Part shown: positions 44,501 through 56,500 of the stretch, in pieces | Layout: each line of letters opens with the position of its first letter | Numbering within the stretch: position 1 is the first letter of the stretch | DNA from: Ixodes scapularis | Taxonomy: Eukaryota > Arthropoda > Arachnida > Ixodida > Ixodidae | DNA length: 64,000 bases | Direction of reading: 5' to 3' | Assembly (NCBI RefSeq): GCF_016920785.2 | Contig: NW_024609837.1 | Coordinates: 23,679,565-23,743,564, forward strand | Notes under the pieces: model-generated | Told to the model about the DNA's origin: nothing | What the model saw: only the letters and a program-made list of their open reading frames with translations | The model's database searches: none | Translations under genes and position numbers: made by a program

Positions 44501-47500
44501 CGCTGCCAAAAAATAAAAATCAATAAAAAAAATTGTTGTTGTTTGGGGGGGGGGGGGGGGGGGGGGAGTGGCATGGGCACATAACAATTCGGAGTTTATC
44601 GGATAATTCCGAATTTCCAAAAATTTTACCGGCGGGTGTTTTTCGGAGCTTTTCGGATTTATCCGAAAACACGGAGCCCTATCTATATAGTATTAATCAA
44701 GTATCTAGCGAGATGGTATACGGGCTTGCTTATACGGTCCTCTCGTAGAATTTGCCGCTGTCACGTTTCTCCCCTTGAAGAGGTCTGTTTATGCCGCAGT
44801 TCTTCGTGTGGCTGTCGCTGTGTCTTGAGCTCTACATGGTCCCGTGGCTGCTGGTGGTCCTCTTCTTCACCGACCTGCTGGTCTTCAGTCTTTGGGGCGT
44901 CAACACAATAGACGAAGTACAAAGCTCCGCCCAACAACTTCCAATACAAGATTTTAGCGAAACGTTGGATGCCAGTTTGAGGCTTCCAGGTTCTTTTTCC
45001 TACAAGTTCCGGTTTCCTTCGATCGCCTTTGGTCTGATGGATGCTCTTCTTTTGCGTCGAACGTCCCCGTGTGTTATATGATAGCGTTTTCAGAAAAGTG
45101 ATTAATATAAGCACGTGTTCTGCGCGTCTGCAAAAAAGGCACAGATATCTATGCCGTAAAATCCCGAGATATAGCCCACCTAATATCAAGAGCAAATCGG
45201 GTGAGAATATGGAGTGGGCTAACTTTTGGCGTACAATCAAGACAAGTTAAAAAAAATGCTATTTTTAAGCCGTCTTCCTTGCAAGCTTGTTATGGTGGCG
45301 AGGGACAAAGAAGCAAGGATGACTACTTTCCACTCAGCAGCGTTTGCTTATAACCCGCCATATCTAACTAGCCGCATTTACGCCGAGGCCATCATTGATC
45401 CTAGCACTACTATTACGAGGAGTGGGCTATCTTTTGGGGGCGGGGCATCTCTCGGGATTTCACGTTCACGTCTCATGTCTTGTTAACATGGGTCCCGGTT
45501 ATGAATATCCCACTCTACAAGCAAAATTTTTGGGGGACGAACTGGCTAAATACGCGCCTTGTTGCCTCGCTATGAACAGATCACATTATGGTCGATCTTT
45601 AGGGAAACGAAGGAATCTATGTTAACGAGACATCACTATATATTTGCATGCGCGCAGCCGCGAGCTGGGGCTCGAACATGACGGGGGATCATGGCCAGGC
45701 TATAGACGGCATGGGCGCGATATTAATTTAAGGTAAAGGAGGCATTGTTCAGTTCAAGAATGTGGCTTGCATTGGATAACCGATGTGCATAATTTCTTCT
45801 TTGTTCTTCCAGTCTTTGAAGGAGGAGGAGGACGCGGACAGTGATGAAGACACCTCCGTGAGTTTGTTATTTGCATTTTCTCCCCATTATGCAACTGGGT
45901 CGCATGGTCTAAAGTTCCCAGATAAGAACTTCCTACAAGTAGCGACATTCTTTGAAGCGCCGACTGGGTGAGGGTGCAGGTTTTAGGAAGCGAATGGCGA
46001 TGCACAGCAGAATACACGACAGAATGATGCCATTTTGTTCGAGAAGAATGTGCTTTGTCATTTGCATTGGTTGTCATTACTTCTAAAATTAAGTATCGAG
46101 GGACTTTAGCATGGTCTATAGTAGTTCATCGTAGAAGGTGCACCTCACGTAAGCACATCGTTGACCACTCTCTTTGTGCTGCTCTCTTTTTTCAAATGCA
46201 AGCTGGGTTTCAAGGCCTAGTCCTTGAAACTGAGTTAATGGAATCCAGACAGTTTTCATCATTGACCTTGCATTATTTTTCTGCCCTTTTACTGTTTTTT
46301 TTTTTATTCCTTTCAGTCGAACTAAGTAAGCTATGTTGTCAAAACAAAACTAGTTGACAGAAGTCTGGTAAAACGACGAAATCGTCGACGACGAAAACAA
46401 GAAAACGACGAAAACAAGAAACACGAAAACCATATCATTATGTTGTTGTTTCATACTGTTTGGTGGGAGCAGCGCAAAAAAGACGTAGGACCAGGACGAA
46501 GAAACACACAGACAGGGCGCTAGAAAAAATCAAAGGCCATCCACCAGACCCGTCGTACTCCCGTATGTCCATGCCTTCTCCCACCGAATCAAGCACGTTG
46601 CCAGTAGGTTTGAGGTGCTTGTCGTCTTCTCGGCGCCATATAAGCTGTCCTGCCTTTGTGCCGCTTTGAGTAGAGCGGGACGCCCTTCCAGATCCTCTGT
46701 CCTGCGGCCGGGTGTATATTGGTCAGACTGAGCGGTGTGCAAGAGAACATTCGCTGTCTCACGTTCTTCGCCCTCAGGGAACCTAGCGGTCCATTGTGAT
46801 ATAGGCGCGGCTGCTCGCCGTCATTTCATAAAATAAAGAGTTTGTCTCGACACAAAAACAAGACTGCGAGGGAGATAGACGAAGCGTATTCTATGGCGTC
46901 TATCGGAGCTGACACGTGTGTGAGCGCTCCTTCTCTTGCCCTTGCAGATGTCGAGTTAGATTTCGTTAAAAAGTGGCAGGTCTGTGTGACAGCGTGTAGG
47001 CGTGTCTGATGCCGAATGTTATCGGTTTGCTTTGTTTGTTTTCTTCCCTTCCTCCTTCCTGTGTTTATTTCTGTTTTTGCAGAGCAATAAACTTTCGGCT
47101 GTGATCAGTGCCCTGTCTGTGTGTTTCTTCATCCTGATCGTACGTCTTTTTTGCGCTGTTCCCACCAAACAGTATGTACCACCAACTAGCCCAACTACAT
47201 GCCTTGTTGTTGTTTCAGCCTGTAAAAAAACTTTCTTAGCATCTTCTTTCTAAGCTTCCCAGCGCTTACCAGCCAGGTAAAAAAGTGCTGAGTCACTGAG
47301 ATCTGGACTTAAGCGCGAGACCCCGGATACTTTTGCACACGACAGATCGTTACTGCGGATGTTCAAGAGTTAAAACGCATTCTACGGCCCAGTAGCCAAA
47401 TATACAAGATATAAGGAATATATAAGCGCGCAAAAATCGATTATGAACTTCTTTCGAAATTCGCGTGCCGATTATTAAAAGGACGGAACCCCTGCACAAT

Positions 47501-50500
47501 GGCGGAACAACTGACATCGTGGAACGTGCAAGTCATTCCATAACATAGCGAACGTCGGAGCGCGGCCAACGCTAAGAGCCGACCAGCCAATCAAAAAGCG
47601 TCGAAAGGGCAACGTAGCTGCGGTCATCACCTTTTTTCTGTGGGCGTGTTCTTTCTTCTATTCCAACCGATATCGAATAAAGTGTGCCGTGACGTTGCCG
47701 TTTCAGTCCATCATTGTTAGAGGTGAAATCTAGCGTATTTTTGTCCCCTGAATTTGAACGTCACAACAAGCGCTTGAACCGAATTTGTAAATAGACGCGA
47801 GATAAACCGAAAAACTAACTGCTGGGTGTGACGTCGAACCCAGAGGTTTCAGCTGCCCTGCGCGTGCCGCTTGTGAGGGAACGCGTGCAGCGCTTTTGAC
47901 TGCTCGGGATGCGGAGAGAGAGCCGTCTGCTTCTACCGCCGGAGTTGCGGTGACGTCAGGACGACGCCGAGCTCTGATTGGCTTTGATTAAAAGGATAGT
48001 GGGTAGACTTCAATGCTAGATACCTCAGGGTCTACCCACTATTTTTTTTTTTTTTTTTTGATCAGCGAGCTTGGCGTTTTAATTGACATCATCGTAACCC
48101 CTGCAATAGAAGCAGACGAACTTACGCTCCGCATAGACACTTTTGCCATATATCCTACTCTATTCTCACAAAGCCTGGCAGTTCGACGACGGAGCCCTAG
48201 AATGCCCGGTCGCAGATTTGGAGCGCGAGGATCTGGTAGCACCAGAGCATCAAAAGAGCCATTTCTCGGGGAACCTGGACGTCAGCGCACAGCTTTTGCA
48301 GCGGCGATGACCCGAAACACTCTTTGTTCGCTCAGAAGAAGTGTGTTTCGGCGTCTCGCCGCAGCGGGGCGCCAGTCACGTCCCTCTCCTCTCATCCGTT
48401 GTCTGCCGCTCCACCTTTTCCACTTTGGCAGCCGCTTCTCATGGTGATCTGCTAGGTTTTGTCATGGCGTGGAAAAAAAAAAGAAACTTGGAAGCAACAA
48501 CAACCATGGCGTCGACGCTCCGTGGGCCTATCTGTTTCAATTCAATGCTTAGGCTTGCGGAAAGCGCATAAGTCGTGATTCCCTCGACGTACCGAACGCG
48601 ACGGGAAGGAGGGGCTTGGGCGCTATTTTGAAAGTGATGTTGTGGCTATATGGTTGGTGCGTCAATCTTAAATATAATTCTGATATTCGTAATCCTAGAG
48701 GCCAAACCCAAACGATTTAATTTTTTTTTTTCTTCTTTCTTCAAATACAAAACAGCTTTAATTTCCATTTAACGTACCTCGCGATTTCTGGACACAAAAA
48801 TGCAATCATACAACCCATTAAAAAAATATATATATATAAAATAAAAGTTCCGGTTTAACATTGCAAGACGGAACACGACTTGGTTCGAGTTAGACAAGTG
48901 CCCCTTTGTCATTTCTCCTCTTCCATCAGTCCAAGCGGTCGCTCAAGAAGAGGCTGGGCAATCTCCAGGACGCAGCAGCGTCGATGCAAAACGCGATGGG
49001 CAAAGTGGCGTCGTACGGCGAGCGCCTCCGCAAGTGAGACCCATCAGCTTCTTTCCTATGTACTCCGTTTCACCCAGACGCAGTTAACGCCACAATCCGA
49101 TAGAGTCTTTTTAGACCTAGGCTAGGTGGCGCAAGCTACATCCCGTCACAGTGAGCGCGGCATGATCCTGCACTTTTTCCCTGCGCGTGGTCGGCTAAGA
49201 CGGTAATATCAGACGCACAAAGACGACGGTCGAACGCCGTGACGATTCACTCTTGGCGCCGCCTGATTGGCCGCGTCGTATCCAATACCGAGCGCAAGTT
49301 CGTCTGCTGCTTTTGCGGAGGGTTGTGGTGACGTCACAACGCCGAGCTCTAACTGGTTCTGGTAGAAGGATAGTGGGTAGAGCTCAAAGTAAGCTGCCTT
49401 GAGGTCTAGCCACTATCATTCCAATCATAACCAGTCAGAGGTCGGCGTTCTGACGTCACCACAACCCCTGTTCGAGAAACAAACGAACTTGCGCCCCGCA
49501 TAGCGTTGACTGCGGCCGGAATTACCGCGAAACGGAGCATACACTCGTCAGCCCTTCGACCTTAGGACCTTATACGAGCCGGTGAGACTAAAGTTCCTAG
49601 ATCTTCCTACGAGTGGCGACATTTTTGAAGCGCCACGACTGCGTGACGGTGCAGGTTTTACGAAGCGAAATGGCGGCGCACAGCGGAAGACTCAACTGGA
49701 ATGACGCCATTTTGAGCCAGCGGAATGTGCCTTGTCATTTGTATCGGTTGTCGTCACTTGTAAAAAGAAGTATCGAGGGGCTTTAGGCGGGATCCATCAA
49801 ACAGCGTGAAAAGTGCAAGTCACTGGGCCTTCCTAAAGTTCCTAATTAATAGCTTCCTTCATGTAGTGACATTCTTTGAACCGCCGACTGCGTGGTGGCG
49901 CAGGTTTAGGAAGCGAATGGAGGCGCACAGCAGGAAAACTGAACTAGAATGACACCATTTTGTTCCAGTGGAACGTGCTTCGTCATTCGTAGTGGTACTT
50001 GTAAGGAGTAGCATTCAGGAACATTGACGTCCCGTGGTTAAGTGAGACAACGACATCACTTGTACTGTGGCGTCATACGACATGGTGACGTCACGGGACG
50101 CCGTGACGCGACATCGCGATGTCATGGCACGTGGTACCAGCACGACACTGTGACGTCAGATGGCGTTACGCTTATACTTCGTTTCAGCTTCGGTCCGAGC
50201 GCGGCCGATGTTATGAGCCAAAGGGCCAACCAAACAGCGCAAAAAGCCCAGCGTCATGGCGTGCTCTCTGCTCTTGATAGGACTAGCCGGCGGAGGAGCG
50301 CGCACAGAGAGAGACGGCGAATACCGGCTGGTCCTATCAACTGCAGAGAGCACGCCATGACGTTGTGCCTCTTTCGCTGCTTGATTGGCCCTTCGGCTCA
50401 TAACATGGGCCACGCTCGGACCGAAGCTGAAACGAAGTATAGTGTGCAGTGCGTAATCTGTGCGGCAGTGCGCAGCGCCTCGGCTGTCGCCGCACCATAG

Positions 50501-53500
50501 CTCATTTGCCGGACATGGCAGGGAACCCGGATTTTGTTTGTTTTTTCCAGCTTGGTAGGCTTCGTGGACCCGTACGTGTCCAAGCTGTTCATCGTCAGCC
50601 TCCTCATATTTGGCTTCCTGGCATATGTGGTTCACGTCCGCTACTGGTTCTTGATGTGGGGTGAGTTCGGAAATCATCATGGTCCCCGGCATTTAATTGT
50701 ATGCGCGGTAAATCCGAAATGATTTTGAGCAAACACTTGTAATTTAAAAAAGTAAAAAAAAAAAAGGAAGTTAATCGTCGTAAAAAGAGAAAAAAAAATC
50801 TGTGCATTTATTGGCTTTGATGCCGTGCTCCACAAATTTCGCACGCATCCACATTAAAAAGGAAAAAAAAAGCGATTAGAGGTGATTGTTGATCAACTTT
50901 GAACTCTTCGTGGTGGTTAACTAAAAAAAGAAAAGACAAGGGTCAAATGAACACAGAACCAAAACGCACGCATAACCACTACTTCACATGCACATCTAGG
51001 GTCAGAGCAATTGACCCGAGACAAAGGGGTGTCAAGTATGCAACAGAAGACCGAAGGAGGGGACAAGGCGGACAATTAAAACGTCGTCCTTGATTCTTGG
51101 ATATTATCTTCAATATTTTCATATCCCCGCGACTCCTAAATGCTTCACGTAATTCCGCCTTGACATCCCTTACCCCCCATTCACACTGGAAGCGGATCCG
51201 CGTTCGCGAAGCGGTTGCGAACGCGGTTGTATGAAGATCCAGTGCAATTGCACGCGCATTTGATGTCATCAAATGCGCGTGCAATTGTACTGGGGGGCTA
51301 GTGTTTCGTCGTCGAGAAAGCGGTAGTTAGGATGTCCACCGGAAAGAGTTGAGCACGTTGGTTACACATATTTAGGAGACACCAGCTGAACAACCCAAGC
51401 ACACAAATGTAAGAAGGACGAGAGAGACGCATTCAACCGCTGGACTACCAACTGAAATTTAATGAAACACTTCATCTTCATCGACAGGCTAGGATCAATC
51501 ATACCTAGCTTGCTTCACTTCTTCCTCTTTTTCCTCATTATTAAACTAAGGCATCTTCCTCGTCTGTCTACTTGTGGGCGGTACTTCCCCTCGCAAGAAC
51601 GTTCTCTCTTCTCTGGTTAAGGTCACAGAGGGTGAACTATCACACATGTCCCCTTTCTCTTGTATGTTTAAAGCTTCTAAAACCTCGCGTGCAAACCGGT
51701 TTCGATGGTGCCCCATGACGGTAACTTTGTCTAGGTTCGCCTTGCACTTGCAGTCGCGGCAATGTAGGGCTAAGTGACCTGCTGCCGTCAAGGTCTTCAA
51801 GCTATTGGCATGTTCCCGAGTCCTATCATTTATACAACGCCCGGTCTGGCCGATGTAACAGCGGCCGCATGTCAGGGGTATGTGGTATATAACCTCCTTG
51901 TCGCACTGGGCATAAACCGTCCTGTGATTGGTGCCACAAACCTTGCTGTTGCTGGTTTGCCCTTGATTAACCCTGCGGCACAACGAATAGGCCTTATTGG
52001 GCGCCGAACACAGCACTTGTACCTCATGTCGATTGGCCATCTTTTTTAACCTATGCGTAATCCCATGAATATATGGAACAACCACAAACGGTCTACTTTT
52101 CTTCTTTTGCTGTGTGGAAGGGTCGTTGCGTCCGCAAGTCGTCTTGATGGTGCGGCAAATTCTTTCGCACACGGAGGCAATTACATGTCGCGGGTAGCCC
52201 GCGTCTTCGAGTCTTCGAGCGCACAAAGAGGGAAGTCCGTTCCGGGCAATTATTTCGGAGAGGAACACGTGGCAAGCTTGCGTGTCCAAATTTCTCACCG
52301 AAAAGATCAACCTTGTTTTGATGCAAGACCCTTTCCGGATTTCCAATTCTGAAAATGTGATTTCTTTTCTTAAAGAAAAAGGGAACATCATCGTTTCTGG
52401 GTTTGCCGTGGACGTTCAAGATATGTACTACTCCCTCCCGCATGCACGTCTACTACAAGTTCTTCGGTCAAACATAGAAGATCAAGGCCTCACGTCATTC
52501 CAGAATGCGGCAGGGATGCAAGTAGATACCTTCTTAGAACTTTTGGGCTATTACCTATCAGCCACGGTGGTAGCCTACCAAGATCGCCACTACGTGCAGA
52601 GAAGCGGCGTATGCATAGGATCCAAAGTGGCCCCACATCTGTGTGAAGTTTTTCTCGGAGCGTGCGGGCGTGCCATCCAAGAAAGTATTAAAGATCCAAG
52701 AATCGCGGCGATATTTAGGTATGTCGATGATTTCCTCATTTTATGCACTACAGAAGTTGACGATCATATCGACGGGTGTCTCAACAACATCCTGAGGAGT
52801 TTTCAGCACTCATGTATGGGGCTCACTTTCACGCATGAGCTTCCAGAGAGGAAAATCATCAAGTTTCTGGATTTGGTCTTGGAGTTCAGAGCAGAACATG
52901 TTTGCTGGAGATACCAAGCCCGTTCAGGCAAAGGGTTTCTCCCCTTCTCGTCGCAGCATTCAAAAAACTGTTAAGCAGGCGGTAGCTTTCACAGCCCTGT
53001 TTTCTAGCCTGAAGAAATCCTGTGAGCATCAGCTCTCCCGAAGCTTTGAGTTGCAAATATCCAGACTCGAAGACGCGGGCTACCCGCGACATGTAATTGC
53101 CTCCGTGTGCGAAAGAATTTGCCGCACCATCAAGACGACTTGCGGACGCAACGACCCTTCCACACAGCAAAAGAAGAAAAGTAGACCGTTTGTGGTTGTT
53201 CCATATATTCATGGGATTACGCATAGGTTAAAAAAGATGGCCAATCGACATGAGGTACAAGTGCTGTGTTCGGCGCCCAATAAGGCCTATTCGTTGTGCC
53301 GCAGGGTTAATCAAGGGCAAACCAGCAACAGCAAGGTTTGTGGCACCAATCACAGGACGGTTTATGCCCAGTGCGACAAGGAGGTTATATACCACATACC
53401 CCTGACATGCGGCCGCTGTTACATCGGCCAGTCCGGGCGTTGTATAAATGATAGGACTCGGGAACATGCCAATAGCTTGAAGACCTTGACGGCAGCAGGT

Positions 53501-56500
53501 CACTTAGCCCTACATTGCCGCGACTGCAAGTGCAAGGCGAACCTAGACAAAGTTACCGTCATGGGGCACCATCGAAACCGGTTTGCACGCGAGGTTTTAG
53601 AAGCTTTAAACATACAAGAGAAAGGGGACATGTGTGTTAGTTCACCCTCTGTGACCTTAACCAGAGAAGAGAGAACGTTCTTGCGAGGGGAAGTACCGCC
53701 CACAAGTAGACAGACGAGGAAGATGCCTTAGTTTAATAATGAGGAAAAAGAGGAAGAAGTGAAGCAAGCTAGGTATGATTGATCCTAGCCTGTCGATGAA
53801 GATGAAGTGTTTCATTAAATTTCAGTTGGTAGTCCAGCGGTTGAATGCGTCTCTCTCGTCCTTCTTACATTTGTGTGCTTGGGTTGTTCAGCTGGTGTCT
53901 CCTAAATAGGATGTCCAAATTCGATGCGCAGGTCTTCGCAAGTACGCCAGGGGTCTTCTGGGTTCCAAGGAACGCGCAGAAGGCTTCCACCTGCGTAACC
54001 TCCTGAACAGGACGCCCGATGACCTAGAAAGGGTGCGTTATACCAGTGCTGCACCATAGAATTGCCACTCATCCTTGACCTGTGCGTTTACCGCAAGGTA
54101 AGCGCACCGGTCAAGGAAAATTTTCGCTGGAGTGTCACGTGACCTGGCGGGTCACGTGACCCCCAAGGTCACGTGACACCCCCAGGTCACGTGACACACC
54201 CCAGATCACGTGACCCCCCTCTCCCGAGGTCACGTGACCCCACCAAGGTCATGTTACCCCCCCCCCCCCCCGACGTCACGTGACCCCCTCCCCCGAGAAC
54301 ACGTGACCCTCAGTACCCTTCCCTCCTCCTCCTCAAGAGCTGCGTTCTAATTCGGCGTTACAGGGAGTTGTAAACGGCTTTCAGTTTTTTTTTTTTTTTT
54401 TTATTTTGCCCGCTTTCTCAAAAACCTCTCGTTCGCAGTTGGACCTCGCGCAATTTGTCCCATTCTCATTTGGTCCGTCTCGTTTGTACGTTCAACTTCT
54501 CATAAGATCCGAATCTGTTTCTTCGCAACTGGGCCCATTCTCATTTTGCCCCTTCGCGTTACGACCGAATGACACTACTTCGGCGGCTTCTACCGAGGTT
54601 ATCCCTTCGCGCGGCCGTGTTGGTGAGTCTTACATTGTTCGAGTCCCCAGCATACCATCAGATATATGTAGGGTCTTTCGTTTTCGGGTTAAACCCGATA
54701 TTTCCTTATATTTACAATCAGATTATGTTTCTTTTAATCGGGTTAAACATGATTTTAACCGAATATGGAACAAACCTTCCACCATTTTCACGTCTTTTCT
54801 TTTTTTTTGTGTTGTAGAAATGTGGAGCTCCTTTACGAAACTTGCTGAAAGCGCGCATGACAAAAGCGATACAAAACATATCCAAAAAAAATACTCTCTA
54901 ATAAAAAAACATTAACTTATTTTTGCGTAGTCAATTTCGATAAGAAAGCGCGACCCAGACCACCGAACGGCTCACCGAAGTTGCTGTGCATTGTAAGCGG
55001 AAGCTTTGATGTTGAGAAAACGTTCTACTTTCGGAACAGAAACGCTACGCATGCAGATGATTATGTACGTCATTGTTAAAAAAAACCTTTTTGAAAATTG
55101 AAAGGACAAACTGAGTTCTTACACACCGTTTTATTCCCATTCTCTGCACATTAAAGACTGGTTCGTGTACATAATGCGTTCCATGTCCTAACACCGATCG
55201 CTACTTTTTATTGACAGAAGGCAACGATCAAGTGCTGAAGGCGGAACTTCTGCCTTCTCTACCTATCACAACTATATATAGTTGTGATAGGTAGAGAATG
55301 CAGAAGTTCCGCGGAGAAGGAGACTATTGGAAAGGTCTATAGGCCCCTCCAATAGTCTCCTGCGCGCTGCCCTATTTGTCTATTTGCCCTACTGGGCTGT
55401 GGAAGGCGTTCTGCGCATGCGCGGTAGCTCTCTTTCACGAAATATGAGACGCCACGCACGCGTCCACAGCCCAGTGACTCAGCATCTTCGCCTGGGTGAT
55501 AAGCTCCATCGCCGACACCCTTGTTGTTTTTGGCAATTTCCTTAGGCAAGTATTAACACAGAATGTGTTTTATGAGCCGATTTTCATTGAGATCTTTAAT
55601 GTTCTATACTGCTACGTTCGGCTGTAAAGAAAAAGCGACACCGAACAGCGTTACGCCTATAGGGAATTATAGGGGCCAAGTGAGAATGGCGAAACGAAAA
55701 CGGGCTCAAATGAGAAGGGCTGAAATGCTAAGGACGAAACAGAAAGAGCCAAATACGACGGGGCAAAGCCAGAAGACCTTCTAGGGAATGGTTGTTTTGA
55801 GAAGTGCCAGGTGAGAAGGCGAAACGAGAACGAGCTCAAACGATAACCACCCGACCAAAACAGCTGCTGGCGCCAAGTCCAGCTCCCCCTTCCTTCCAAT
55901 AGCGTCTCTTAGTTTTAGCAATCGTTGGGGACGTGTCACCCCACACTTCTGGATTCACCTCTGGCGGCGTCATGTCGAATCCGGAAGCTTCCTCCCTCTA
56001 TGGCTTACCGCGTCCTAAGAAAGTGGTCCCTCGATTGCTGCCTGATGACGTCATAGAAATGTCGTTGTGATGATGTGGATTTTGGGAAGCGACCGCGAAG
56101 TGGAGAAGAAGAAGTTGGTGGACTTCAAATGAACGTAAAGGAGATGCTGGAGAGAAGGCACGAGGCGGGTTGGAACGACACCGGCGGATCAGCCTCCTGA
56201 GGCGCGATTCGTGTTAGAGGAGCTGTGCAACAATTTCAGGGCTTTGCTCATATAACTTCTGGAGTTGGTGTCTGTTGGTGTCTCGACCTTTCTGAAGTAA
56301 AGAATAAAAACCGCTTTTGCCTGCATGTCCCAGTTTTTATTTTAAAAATTGACAAAGATTGCGGTTTTCGGCACCTCTCAACTCCTTCAGCATCTTCCAA
56401 GTCACGTGCGCTGTGACGTGAATGAGGGACGCGCGGGGTTCCGGCGAAGCTCTCTCTCTAGAGCCATCAGTAACAGCGAGAACTCACCCGTTCGCGATCA

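Larger units (their letters stand above)
51328..53917 (+). mobile_element. Penelope-like element with 845-bp inverted arms, young insertion
   Basis: Inverted arms 51369-52213 and 53064-53908 differ at only a few positions; two are visible as YIGQTG/YIGQSG and CDSSP/CVSSP. The unique centre encodes reverse transcriptase. TAGGATGTCCA flanks both sides (51328-51338 and 53907-53917), a probable 11-bp target duplication, leaving about 30 bp unpaired at the left end. Inverted, partly duplicated copies are typical of Penelope elements. It lies in MCTP-like intron 13, sense strand. Confidence 0.88.

Noticed and set aside
46930..46960. Exon after the acceptor-like CCCTTGCAG at 46947
   Set aside because: The reading in the required phase meets a stop within a few codons (ATG TCG AGT TAG) and resembles no MCTP block.
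50042..50692. 152-codon plus-strand and 178-codon minus-strand frames
   Set aside because: They mirror each other because they cover the two arms of a foldback element. The true coding sequence nearby is exon 13 of the MCTP-like gene in another frame.
51546..52391. 281-codon minus-strand frame as a separate gene
   Set aside because: It is the inverted duplicate of the Penelope C-terminal region running into the antisense of the RT.
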